Assembly (NCBI GenBank): GCA_018385135.1
Contig: JAHAWY010000050.1
Coordinates: 62,001-126,000 of the forward strand
Source of the DNA: Oscillospiraceae bacterium
GTDB lineage: Bacteria > Bacillota > Clostridia > Oscillospirales > Oscillospiraceae
Direction of reading: 5' to 3'
Length of the DNA: 64,000 nucleotides
A model generated the notes under the pieces. That model saw only the letters and a program-made list of their open reading frames with translations. It did no database searches and was not told the origin of the DNA. This document shows positions 54,696 to 62,563 of the stretch, one piece after another (position 1 is the first letter of the stretch; each line of letters begins with the position of its first letter). The position numbers and the translations under genes were made by a program.

Positions 54696-55694
54696 TTAAT
54701 GCGTTATTATATATGAGGTTTCAAAGCCCTCGGAAAAATGCAGCTCGTAATCGTCGGTAATAAACATCCCGTATACGCCGTCTATGCTGTTGAGCAGCTC
54801 CATGCCGCGCTCTAAGCCCAAGGCGAAGCAAGCGGTACTGAGCGCGTCGCCATCCGTTGAGCTTTCGCTGACGATGGTAACGGAGAGCAGACCGTTTTCC
54901 ACCGGCATTCCCGTTGAGGTGTCAAGTATGTGGTGATACAAAACGCCGTCTTTTTCAAAGCAGCGTTCATATACGCCTGAGGTGACGACCGAACCGTCGC
55001 TTATTTTTAGGGTCGCGGCGCTTTCTTCGGCAAAGGGCTTTTGAATTCCGACAGAAAAGCTGCTGCCGTCTGGCTTGCCGCCGATGCACAAAACATTACC
55101 GCCGAGATTTATTATCGCGTGCTCAACGCCCTGCGAGAGCAGGTGCTCTTTCAGCCGGTCAGCGATGAAGCCCTTGGCGATCGCGCCTAAGTCAATGCGT
55201 GTGTAGGGAGAGGAAAAGCTAACGGTGTTGCCCTCAAGCCTTACGCTTTGGTAATCTACCATCTCGGCAGCCGCGGCGAGCGCAGCCGCGTCGGGAAGCT
55301 GCGGCTCATCTGAGCCAAAGCGCCAAAGAGAGCTGACAGGCTCGATTGTAAGGTCAAAAGCGCCGTTTGAAAGCTCGCAGTAATTGAGACCTTTGAGCAA
55401 AAGCGCCGCCGTATCGTCTGAAACGGTGCTGATTTTTCGCTCATTGAGCAGGGAAATCTCCGAGTCCTCAATGTTGCGGGAAAACAGAGCCTCATACTCG
55501 CGGCAAAGCTCAAAGCAGGAGTCTATTATGCTCTCGTCCGAACTGTCGTATAGGGTGATTTTAACGGCAGTTCCGAGCAGAAGGGCGCTTTTGGAAACGC
55601 TTTTACTTGCAAGTGTCGAGCAGCCGCAAAGAAAAAGCGTTAAAACTGTTAAAAAATACGATAAATACCTTAGTCTTCTTCGGCAAAAAGTCAT
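54696..55694 (-). CDS. apbE: FAD:protein FMN transferase
   Basis: 332 residues. Lipoprotein signal with LFLCGC (Cys24), so it acts outside the membrane. ApbE blocks: LLGTAVKITLYD, FDLTIEPVSSLWRFG, YTRIDLGAIAKGFIADRL, INLGGNVLCIGG and the metal site STDGDALSTACFALG near the C-terminus. It moves FMN from FAD to a Ser/Thr of target proteins; RnfD and RnfG in the divergent operon are obvious targets. Its gene is 269 bases from rnfC on the other strand. Confidence 0.95.
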   Translation of the reverse strand: MTFCRRRLRYLSYFLTVLTLFLCGCSTLASKSVSKSALLLGTAVKITLYDSSDESIIDSCFELCREYEALFSRNIEDSEISLLNERKISTVSDDTAALLLKGLNYCELSNGAFDLTIEPVSSLWRFGSDEPQLPDAAALAAAAEMVDYQSVRLEGNTVSFSSPYTRIDLGAIAKGFIADRLKEHLLSQGVEHAIINLGGNVLCIGGKPDGSSFSVGIQKPFAEESAATLKISDGSVVTSGVYERCFEKDGVLYHHILDTSTGMPVENGLLSVTIVSESSTDGDALSTACFALGLERGMELLNSIDGVYGMFITDDYELHFSEGFETSYIITH

Positions 55695-55775
55695 ATAAAC
55701 AAGTTCCTCATTTAAATTTCTTTTATTATTTTATTACAAACATTTTTGTTTATCAAGTCTTTGCGTTTTTTGTAC

Positions 55776-55804
55776 TTTACCTTGAATTCGACCTGAGCTA
55801 TAAT
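55776..55804 (+). promoter_or_regulatory. Probable promoter of the rnf operon
   Basis: TTTACC (55776-55781), 17-base spacer, TATAAT (55799-55804). The leader to rnfC is about 150 bases. Only the -10 is strong. Confidence 0.6.
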
Positions 55805-55963
55805 CATACTTATATAGAGTGCATATAACATATGTTAACATTTAGACAATTTGCTGTTATCAATCCATAAGAAATTTGTTATGGGTTTAACGGTGAGTAT
55901 ATCGCTGGCTTGCAAAGCAGCAAGCCTTTTTGTGCGAGAAATAGGAAAATAGGAGGAATAGCT

Positions 55964-57340
55964 GTGCTCAAAAAAAAGCTCAACGGAGTACACGCGCCGC
56001 ATAGGAAAAATACGGCGGGAGATAAGCCTCAACGCATACCGACTCCGTCACTGGTCACAATCCCGATGTCAATGCACATCGGCGCTCCGGCAAAACCTGT
56101 TGTCAGCGTTGGCGATGAGGTCAAGGTAGGTCAAATGATAGCCGAAGCAAACGGCTTCGTTTCCGCATCCATCTACGCGAGCGTTTCCGGAAAGGTAAAA
56201 AAGATTGACGATGTGCTTGTTGCCGGCGGTCAGTATATTCCTGCCGTTACCATTGAGTCGGACGGAGCACAGACTGCCTTTGAAGAGTTGACTCCTCCGA
56301 CGGTCACAAATACCGATGAATTTGTTGACGCCGTCCGTCGCAGCGGACTTGTCGGCTTGGGCGGTGCGGGCTTCCCGACTGCCGTTAAGCTCAAGGTCAA
56401 TGACCTTTCAAAGATTGAAGCCATCATTATTAACGGCGCTGAGTGTGAGCCATACATAACCTCCGATACCAGAACTATGATAGACGACGCGGACTTCGTC
56501 TGGGAGGGCGTTAAGCTTTTGCAGAAATACATGGAGGCAAAGCGCGTTATCATCGCAATTGAAGATAATAAGCCCCAGTGCATTAAAAATTTCCGCGAAA
56601 AGTGTCAAGGCGAGACAGGCGTTGAGGTGAAGGCTTTGCCCGCGCTCTATCCTCAGGGCGGAGAAAAGGTGCTTATCTATAACACCACCGGAAAAATCGT
56701 TCCAGAGGGCAAGCTGCCCATCGACGTGGGCGTGGTAGTTTTAAACTGCACAACGCTTGCCGATATAGCCAAGTTTATAAAAACCGGTATGCCCCTTGTT
56801 GAAAAATGCGTGACGGTAGACGGCTCCGCCGTCTGTCAGCCGAAGAACGTCATCGTTCCCGTGGGTACACCCCTGAAGGATGTTTTCGATTTTTGCGGCG
56901 GCTTTAAGAAACCGCCCAAAAAGGTGCTTTACGGCGGTCCTATGATGGGCATTGCGGTGCCCGATTTGGACGTTCCTATCCTCAAAAACACAAACGCCGT
57001 CCTCGCCTTTGCCGAGGAGGACGCGGTTTTGCCGAAGTCTACCGCCTGCATCAGGTGCGGACGCTGCATTGCGCACTGTCCGCTGAAGCTTATGCCCGCG
57101 GAGATCGAGAGCGCCTACAAGGCTAAAGACTTTGAGCTTTTGGGCGAGCTGAAGGTGAACATCTGCATGGAATGTGGCTGCTGCGCCTTTGTCTGTCCGG
57201 CGAGACGACCGCTGGTGCAGGTTAATAAGCTTGCCAAAGCAGGACTGCGCGATTATCAGAAGCAGCAAAAGGAGCTTGCCGAAAAGCAAAAGGCAAGGGA
57301 AGAAGCAAAAAAGCAGAAGGAGAATACGACTAATGGCTAA
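55964..57340 (+). CDS. rnfC: Rnf complex subunit RnfC
   Basis: 458 residues from GTG 55964, 7 bases after GGAGG; the frame is open from 55910. Peripheral electron-entry subunit with the NADH/FMN-site region. Residues about 25-105 are the biotinyl-like N-domain; GLGGAGFPTAVKL follows, then an SLBB segment, and two 4Fe-4S binding motifs CIRCGRCIAHCPLKLMP and CMECGCCAFVCPARRP. The C-terminal 40 residues are Lys/Glu/Gln-rich. Rnf oxidises reduced ferredoxin with NAD+ and pumps Na+ or H+. First gene of rnfCDGEAB; overlaps rnfD by 8 bases. Confidence 0.95.
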   Translation: MLKKKLNGVHAPHRKNTAGDKPQRIPTPSLVTIPMSMHIGAPAKPVVSVGDEVKVGQMIAEANGFVSASIYASVSGKVKKIDDVLVAGGQYIPAVTIESDGAQTAFEELTPPTVTNTDEFVDAVRRSGLVGLGGAGFPTAVKLKVNDLSKIEAIIINGAECEPYITSDTRTMIDDADFVWEGVKLLQKYMEAKRVIIAIEDNKPQCIKNFREKCQGETGVEVKALPALYPQGGEKVLIYNTTGKIVPEGKLPIDVGVVVLNCTTLADIAKFIKTGMPLVEKCVTVDGSAVCQPKNVIVPVGTPLKDVFDFCGGFKKPPKKVLYGGPMMGIAVPDLDVPILKNTNAVLAFAEEDAVLPKSTACIRCGRCIAHCPLKLMPAEIESAYKAKDFELLGELKVNICMECGCCAFVCPARRPLVQVNKLAKAGLRDYQKQQKELAEKQKAREEAKKQKENTTNG

Positions 57341-58250
57341 CTTTATTGTTTCAGTTTCTCCGCATCTTCGAGAAAAAACGGATACCGCGTCGATTATGCG
57401 CGATGTGCTTATCGCGCTCGCGCCCGCTCTAATTGCCTCCTTTATCATTTTCGGTGAAAGAGTGCTGCTGGTGGTTGCAGTGTGTGTTGCCACCTGCTGC
57501 TTATGCGAATATCTCTTTGAAAAGATAACAAAAAAACCCTGCACCGTACGCGACTGCTCCGCCTGCGTAACGGGTGTGCTGCTGGCATACAACCTGCCGG
57601 TCGGCATTCCGCTGTGGCAGGCGGCGTTTGGCAGCGCGGTTGCGATAGTTGTTGTGAAAATGCTGTTCGGCGGCATCGGTCAAAATTTTGCAAACCCCGC
57701 CATTACTGCGCGCATTATCATGCTGCTGGCATTCTCCGGCACAATGACGACATGGACCTTCCCCGACACCGTTTCCTCGGCAACGCCTCTGGCACTCCTT
57801 TCCGGTCAGGCGCAGGGCGAGCTTCCGAGCCTTACCAATATGCTGCTCGGCTTACATGGCGGCTGCATCGGCGAAACAAGCGCGATTGCGCTTTTGCTTG
57901 GCGGAGCTTATCTGCTGATTAGGCGCGTTATAACATGGCATACGCCGGTCGCCTTCATAGGAACGGTTTTCGTTTTCACGCTCCTGCTCGGTGAGCAGCC
58001 CGTCTATCAGATACTCTCCGGCGGTCTGCTGCTTGGCGCTTTCTTTATGGCGACAGACTATGCTACGACCCCATCCACAAACTCCGGTCGTCTTATTTTC
58101 GGCATTGGCTGTGGACTTATCACAGTTTTGATACGAGTCTGGGGAAGCTATCCTGAGGGCGTGTCTTTCTCTATCCTTCTGATGAATATTCTCACCCCGC
58201 ATATTTCCAAGCTCACGCGTACAAAGCCCTTTGGAGGTGTTGAAGCATGA
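57333..58250 (+). CDS. rnfD: Rnf complex subunit RnfD
   Basis: 305 residues, integral membrane subunit with about ten helices. ATG 57333 lies inside the last codons of rnfC, behind AAGGAG. The FMN-attachment segment is DTVSSATPLALL with Thr151 as the predicted covalent flavin site; the motif D-x2-S-x-A-T fits ApbE recognition. Conserved FGGIGQNFANPAITAR and MATDYATTPSTNSG are also present. Overlaps rnfG by four bases (ATGA). Confidence 0.95.
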   Translation: MANFIVSVSPHLREKTDTASIMRDVLIALAPALIASFIIFGERVLLVVAVCVATCCLCEYLFEKITKKPCTVRDCSACVTGVLLAYNLPVGIPLWQAAFGSAVAIVVVKMLFGGIGQNFANPAITARIIMLLAFSGTMTTWTFPDTVSSATPLALLSGQAQGELPSLTNMLLGLHGGCIGETSAIALLLGGAYLLIRRVITWHTPVAFIGTVFVFTLLLGEQPVYQILSGGLLLGAFFMATDYATTPSTNSGRLIFGIGCGLITVLIRVWGSYPEGVSFSILLMNILTPHISKLTRTKPFGGVEA

Positions 58251-58768
58251 AAAAGGATTTTGTAATGCCCATCGTCGTGCTTACGGCGATTTGTTTGATA
58301 GTTTCCGCCGCGCTTGCTTTCACCAATATGAAAACAGCGCCCATCATTGAGGAAACAGAGCGCAAGGCTGCTGAGGCGGCGCGCATTGAAATGCTGCCCG
58401 AGGCGGACTCCTTTACGCGAATGGAGCTTAGCGGTCTGCCCGCCTCCGTCACGGAGGCGTATTCAGCCGACAACGGCGTAGGCTATGTGTTCATGCTTGA
58501 AACCAAAGGCTACGGCGGTGTTATCAAGCTCATCTGCGGTGTTGACGCGGACGGAGCGATAACAGACAGTAAGGTGCTTTCCCATTCCGAAACCAAGGGT
58601 CTCGGCTCTAAGATTACCGGAGATGACTTTAGAGGACTGTTTATAGGCAAGGACTCCTCGCTTGAAGGGGTTGACACCATTTCCGGCGCGAGCATTTCAT
58701 CGGGCGCTTATATTAACGCCGTCAGAGATGCTTTTGCGGCGTATGAAATTGCAAAGGAGGCGAGGTAA
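58247..58768 (+). CDS. rnfG: Rnf complex subunit RnfG
   Basis: 173 residues with one N-terminal membrane helix (about 7-26) and an external FMN-binding domain. The flavin motif reads DTISGASISSGAY: D143, S146, G147, A148, S149. The residue that receives FMN is therefore Ser149, where most RnfG proteins have Thr (SGAT). Family data allow Ser or Thr for ApbE, so flavinylation remains likely. GLGSKITGDDF is the usual second conserved block. Confidence 0.94.
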   Translation: MKKDFVMPIVVLTAICLIVSAALAFTNMKTAPIIEETERKAAEAARIEMLPEADSFTRMELSGLPASVTEAYSADNGVGYVFMLETKGYGGVIKLICGVDADGAITDSKVLSHSETKGLGSKITGDDFRGLFIGKDSSLEGVDTISGASISSGAYINAVRDAFAAYEIAKEAR

Positions 58769-59458
58769 GTGTCTAAGCTCGGTATACTCACAAAAGGTAT
58801 CATCAAGGAAAACCCCGTTTTGGTGCTCGTTCTAGGCACCTGCCCGACTCTGGCGGTTACAACGCAGGCCTCCAACGCAATAGGCATGGGACTTGCGGCT
58901 ACCATCGTTTTGCTTTGCTCCAACATCGCTATCTCCGCACTGAGAAAAGTAATACCGGACAATGTTCGCATTCCCTGCTACATAGTGCTTATCGCAGGCT
59001 TTGTAACCATAGTTCAGATGCTTGTTAAGGCGTTTTCGCCTGCGCTGGATGAGGCGCTGGGCATATACCTGCCGCTGATCGTTGTTAACTGCATTATCCT
59101 CGGCAGGGCAGAGATGTATGCAAACAAAAACACCGTCGGAGACTCGGCGCTGGACGCTATCGGCATGGGACTCGGCTTTACGCTTGCCCTGTTTGTAATG
59201 GCTTCTATCCGCGAGGTTCTCGGAAGCGGAACGTGGTTTGGCATGGAGATACCCGTACTCATCGACAACAACATCTCCATTATGACTCTTGCTCCCGGCG
59301 GATTTTTCGTATTCGGCTGCCTTATCGCGCTTGTAAACCATATTTCCCGCGGCAGGGCAATCAAAAAGGACAGCTTCGGCTGCGCGGGCTGCCCCTCGGC
59401 AAAGGCCTGCGGCAAGCTTGGCTGCTCGGAGTGCGCAGCGCAGGAGGATAAAGTATGA
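58769..59458 (+). CDS. rnfE: Rnf complex subunit RnfE
   Basis: 229 residues from GTG 58769, which directly follows the rnfG stop (GGAGG a few bases before). Six membrane helices. Family segments: ENPVLVLVLGTCPTLAVTT, LIVVNCIILGRAEMYA and DAIGMGLGFTLALF; with RnfA it forms a pseudo-symmetric pair around an iron-sulfur site. The C-terminal 35 residues add CAGCPSAKACGKLGCSEC (five Cys), a tail not needed for the core fold. Overlaps rnfA by four bases. Confidence 0.95.
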   Translation: MSKLGILTKGIIKENPVLVLVLGTCPTLAVTTQASNAIGMGLAATIVLLCSNIAISALRKVIPDNVRIPCYIVLIAGFVTIVQMLVKAFSPALDEALGIYLPLIVVNCIILGRAEMYANKNTVGDSALDAIGMGLGFTLALFVMASIREVLGSGTWFGMEIPVLIDNNISIMTLAPGGFFVFGCLIALVNHISRGRAIKKDSFGCAGCPSAKACGKLGCSECAAQEDKV

Positions 59459-60069
59459 CAGAATTAGCTCATTTCGATTTTAAGGGACTCGTTATAATCC
59501 TTATGTCGGCGGTTTTCGTCAACAACTATGTCCTTTCAAAGTTTCTCGGCATTTGCCCTTTTTTGGGCGTGTCTAAAAAGCTGGATCAGGCAACAGGCAT
59601 GAGTATTGCCGTTATCGTCGTTATGCTGTTTGCCACGGCGGTAACATGGCCTATTCAGTATTACCTTCTCAACCCTAACGGTATGGGCTATATGCAGACC
59701 ATCGTTTTCATCCTTGTTATCGCGGCTTTGGTGCAGCTCGTGGAAATCGCTTTGAAAAAATACGTTCCCTCGCTGCACGCGACTCTCGGCGTATATCTGC
59801 CGCTTATCACCACCAACTGCGCGGTTTTGGGCGTTACGATACTTAATATCGACGAGCAGTACGATTTTGTTGCCTCAATGGTAAACTCCCTGGGATCGGG
59901 TCTTGGCTTCATGCTGGCTATGGTGTTGTTTGCAGGTGTTCGCTCCCGCATTGAAAACTGCGAAGCTCCCGAAGCGTTTAAGGGTTTGCCCATAACACTG
60001 GTCGCAGCTTCGATAGTGTCTGTTTCCTTCTTCGGCTTCGCCGGGGTCATCGAGAACCTATTCTCATAA
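59455..60069 (+). CDS. rnfA: Rnf complex subunit RnfA
   Basis: 204 residues, six membrane helices, partner of RnfE. Seen: VNNYVLSKFLGICPFLGVSK with the cluster-binding Cys, THE TNCAVLGV segment (LITTNCAVLGVTI) with the second Cys, and NSLGSGLGFMLAMVLFAGVR. Complete length. It follows rnfE by an ATGA overlap and is 12 bases before rnfB with GGAGG between. Confidence 0.96.
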   Translation: MTELAHFDFKGLVIILMSAVFVNNYVLSKFLGICPFLGVSKKLDQATGMSIAVIVVMLFATAVTWPIQYYLLNPNGMGYMQTIVFILVIAALVQLVEIALKKYVPSLHATLGVYLPLITTNCAVLGVTILNIDEQYDFVASMVNSLGSGLGFMLAMVLFAGVRSRIENCEAPEAFKGLPITLVAASIVSVSFFGFAGVIENLFS

Positions 60070-60081
60070 GGAGGCGACGAT

Positions 60082-60909
60082 ATGAATGAGATTTATTACG
60101 CAATTATAGCCGTTTCCGTCATCGGTGTTATCTGCGCCGTGCTGCTTGCCGTTGCCTCAAAGGTAATGGCAGTTAAGGAGGATGAACGCTTTCCCGCCAT
60201 CCGCGCCTGTCTGCCCGGAGCTAACTGCGGCGCCTGCGGCTATGCCGGCTGCGATGGCTACGCCAAGGCTCTGGTAGAGGATGAGAACGTTAAAACAAAC
60301 CTCTGCATTCCGGGAGCGGACGCTGTTTCCAGACAGCTCAGCGAGCTGCTTGGCGTCGGCTTTGAGGACGTTGTTGAGCAGGTAGCCGTCATCAAGTGTA
60401 AGGGCGACTGCACAGTTACCTCCGAAAAAATGGACTACTACGGCATGAAAAGCTGCGCTGCCGCGCGACTGCTTTACGGCGGCATGGGTAAATGCACCTA
60501 TGGCTGCATAGGTCTTGGCGACTGCGCGAAGGTCTGTCCGAATAACGCCATCTGCCTTGAAAACGGTATCGCTCACGTTGATACCCGCCGCTGCAGCGGT
60601 TGTGGTATGTGTACCAAAACCTGTCCGAACCATCTCATTTCGCTTATGTCTGATGTTGAGAAGATGCTCGTAACCTGCTCAAACACGGAAAAGGGCGCTT
60701 CCGTTCGCGGCAAATGCTCGCACGGCTGCATTGGCTGCAAAAAATGCGCCAGAGAGTGTCCTGTCGGGGCGATCACGGTTGAAAACAACCTTGCCAGCAT
60801 TGACTACGATAAATGTACAGACTGCGGTCACTGTGCGGAGATCTGCGTTACCGGCTGCATCATGCACGAGGACTTTTCGGGTATCCACCGCGTAAAGGCG
60901 GCAGAATAA
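60082..60909 (+). CDS. rnfB: Rnf complex subunit RnfB (ferredoxin-accepting)
   Basis: 275 residues. N-terminal membrane helix (5-26), then a Fis/NqrF-like four-Cys cluster domain (CLPGANCGACGYAGCDGYA), then several 4Fe-4S motifs: CIGLGDCAKVCP, CSGCGMCTKTCP, CIGCKKCARECP and CTDCGHCAEICV. Reduced ferredoxin is expected to enter here. Last gene of the core set; a hairpin (60919-60945) and the NusG-II gene follow. Confidence 0.96.
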   Translation: MNEIYYAIIAVSVIGVICAVLLAVASKVMAVKEDERFPAIRACLPGANCGACGYAGCDGYAKALVEDENVKTNLCIPGADAVSRQLSELLGVGFEDVVEQVAVIKCKGDCTVTSEKMDYYGMKSCAAARLLYGGMGKCTYGCIGLGDCAKVCPNNAICLENGIAHVDTRRCSGCGMCTKTCPNHLISLMSDVEKMLVTCSNTEKGASVRGKCSHGCIGCKKCARECPVGAITVENNLASIDYDKCTDCGHCAEICVTGCIMHEDFSGIHRVKAAE

Positions 60910-60918
60910 TAAATAATC

Positions 60919-60945
60919 AAGCTCCGCCCGGGCAGGGCGGAGCTT
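60919..60945 (+). other. Hairpin after rnfB
   Basis: Arms AAGCTCCGCCC (60919-60929) and GGGCGGAGCTT (60935-60945). No T-run follows, so it may protect the mRNA 3' end or only partly terminate. Confidence 0.55.
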
Positions 60946-60973
60946 GCCTGCTGTGAAAGATTGGAGCAAGGCT

Positions 60974-61342
60974 GTGAAAAGGCGCAAAAACGATTTGATC
61001 TTAATATTTGCGGCACTGCTTTTGGCGGCGGCGCTTTGGGGCGCACTGGCTGTTTTTCGCAGCGAGGGAGCATATGCACTCGTCACCGTTAACGGCGAGG
61101 AATATGGGCGCTACGCGCTTGATAAAGACACGCAGCAGAGTATTATCAGCGGAGAACACAGCAATCTTCTCGCAATCTCCGAGGGCGGCGCTCGTATCAG
61201 CGAGGCTGATTGCCCGGATAAGCTTTGCGTTAATCAGGGTGAAATACGATACAGCGGACAGAGCATCATTTGCCTGCCGCATAAGGTCGTTGTCGAGATA
61301 GTCGGCGGCGAGCGTTCAAATATCGACGCGGTGGTACGATGA
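60974..61342 (+). CDS. NusG domain II-containing membrane protein
   Basis: 122 residues from GTG 60974 (GGAGCAAGG just before; GTG 60953 and TTG 60944 also in frame). One membrane helix (about 8-27). The rest matches NusG_II, a domain of Rnf-linked clostridial proteins: VTVNGEEYGRYAL and CPDKLCVNQGEI ... IICLPHKVVVEIVGG, with two close Cys pairs of unknown use. It lies in the rnf operon, overlaps the next gene by four bases (ATGA), and probably assists the Rnf complex or flavin delivery (inference). Confidence 0.85.
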   Translation: MKRRKNDLILIFAALLLAAALWGALAVFRSEGAYALVTVNGEEYGRYALDKDTQQSIISGEHSNLLAISEGGARISEADCPDKLCVNQGEIRYSGQSIICLPHKVVVEIVGGERSNIDAVVR

Positions 61343-61836
61343 GCGCGGGGCGTGTTGCGCGCTATGCGCTGCTGATTGCGCTGGCGCTGGTTTTAAGCTA
61401 TGTTGAGCTGCTCGTGCCGCTCTCTGTTGTTGTGCCGGGCGTAAAGCTCGGACTGCCGAATCTGGTTATAGTTTTTGCCCTATACCGTCTCGGTGCGCGT
61501 GACGCATGGATTATATCACTTGTGCGCGTTGTTTTGGTGTCCGTTATGTTCAGCAATGCCTTTGCCATGATGTATAGCATCTGCGGCACGGTGCTTAGCC
61601 TAACGCTCATGAGCCTGCTTATCAAAACAGGCAGGTTTTCAACCGTTGGCGTTAGCGTTGCCGGAGGTGTGGCGCATAACATAGGACAGATCCTCTGCGC
61701 AATGCTTTTGCTCAGCACCTCGCGCATTGCGTATTATCTGCCTGTGCTGCTTGTGTCGGGAACGCTTGCCGGCGTGCTGATAGGTATCGCTTCAGGTCTG
61801 CTTGTCGAGCGTGTTAAAACAGATCCGCAGCGATAA
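61339..61836 (+). CDS. Gx transporter family protein (HepI-like)
   Basis: 165 residues, about five membrane helices. Matches the heptaprenyl diphosphate synthase component I / Gx transporter family (Hpre_diP_synt_I): ALALVLSYVELLVPL, GVKLGLPNLVIVFALYRLG and GGVAHNIGQILCA are recognisable. The older enzyme name is doubtful; the fold resembles ECF-transporter S components, so substrate uptake is likelier. In clostridia it is regularly found with NusG-II and apbE near rnf, as here, perhaps for flavin or quinone precursors (inference). Confidence 0.82.
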   Translation: MSAGRVARYALLIALALVLSYVELLVPLSVVVPGVKLGLPNLVIVFALYRLGARDAWIISLVRVVLVSVMFSNAFAMMYSICGTVLSLTLMSLLIKTGRFSTVGVSVAGGVAHNIGQILCAMLLLSTSRIAYYLPVLLVSGTLAGVLIGIASGLLVERVKTDPQR

Positions 61837-61879
61837 TTGAAGCACCCAAAAAAAGCCGAGACTAATTTTTACATTTCTC

Positions 61880-61907
61880 TTGACATTTTGTGAAAACTTA
61901 GTATAAT
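61880..61907 (+). promoter_or_regulatory. Promoter of tRNA-Gln
   Basis: TTGACA (61880-61885), 16-base spacer, TATAAT (61902-61907), ending about 31 bases before the tRNA. Confidence 0.85.
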
Positions 61908-61938
61908 AACACTTGCGCTGTAAAAAATAAGATTATGT

Positions 61939-62012
61939 AGCGGGATTGTGTAAAGGTAGCACGACAGACTCTGACTCTGTTTGTGAGGGTTCGAATCCTT
62001 CTCCCGCTGCCA
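61939..62012 (+). tRNA. tRNA-Gln (anticodon CTG)
   Basis: 74 bases with encoded CCA. Acceptor AGCGGGA/TCCCGCT, discriminator G73. The anticodon stem ACAGA/TCTGT encloses CTCTGAC, giving anticodon CTG. T-arm GAGGGTTCGAATCCTTC. It reads CAG codons. Confidence 0.95.
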
Positions 62013-62014
62013 CA

Positions 62015-62072
62015 CAAGAAGCATAGAAGCCGCAGGCAGCAAGCCTGCGGCTTCTATGCTTCTTGCATTTTT
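62015..62072 (+). terminator. Terminator with 23-bp perfect stem after tRNA-Gln
   Basis: Arms 62015-62037 and 62043-62065, perfect, 5-base loop, then CATTTTT. The stem starts three bases after the CCA. The rest of 62073-62168 holds nothing I recognise. Confidence 0.88.
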
Positions 62073-62168
62073 AAAGCGCTAAAACCGCACGCGAAAGGGC
62101 TGTGCTAAGGAACTGAGCGCGCATACCGGTAAGCCTGTATATTTGTCATAGCATGGAATATGGATGAA

Positions 62169-62199
62169 AAAGCTGCGTCTGAAAACCAGACGCAGCTTT
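62169..62199 (-). terminator. Terminator of ireB
   Basis: Arms AAAGCTGCGTCTG (62169-62181) and CAGACGCAGCTTT (62187-62199); the minus strand ends in CTTTTTC. It lies 17 bases beyond the ireB stop. Confidence 0.85.
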
Positions 62200-62216
62200 G
62201 ATGCTTAATGATGTTT

Positions 62217-62459
62217 CTATTTGTCGAGGTAGCTTACAACCAGCTCGTGCAGCAGCTCGTCCCTGTCAAGACGGCAAATGAGACTGCGCGCGTTGTTGTA
62301 GTTTGTAATATAGGTTGGATCTTCTGAAAGAATGTAGCCGACGATTTGATTTATCGGATTATAGCCCTTGACCACCAGAGAGTTATAGACGGAGGACAGA
62401 ATCTCTTTCATTTCCGTCTTGTTGTCGATGATGTTGAACTTGCGGGTAGCATCCTCCAT
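62217..62459 (-). CDS. ireB: IreB-family regulatory phosphoprotein
   Basis: 80 residues, complete. The UPF0297 family: [20 protein letters not shown] and [20 protein letters not shown], with [20 protein letters not shown] at the end. In Enterococcus IreB is phosphorylated on Thr by the PASTA kinase IreK and tunes cephalosporin tolerance. In many Firmicutes it leads an operon with ruvX; here it is alone, between tRNA-Gln and pheT. GGAGGG lies near the ATG. Confidence 0.93.
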   Translation of the reverse strand: MEDATRKFNIIDNKTEMKEILSSVYNSLVVKGYNPINQIVGYILSEDPTYITNYNNARSLICRLDRDELLHELVVSYLDK

Positions 62460-62563
62460 GTATACAGCCCTCCTTTTCGGTGCATAGCCATATTATAGCA
62501 AAAAAATCTAAAGAGTAAAGCGATTAAATATTACCGTTCAGTTACATTTTAGCGCAAAACACC

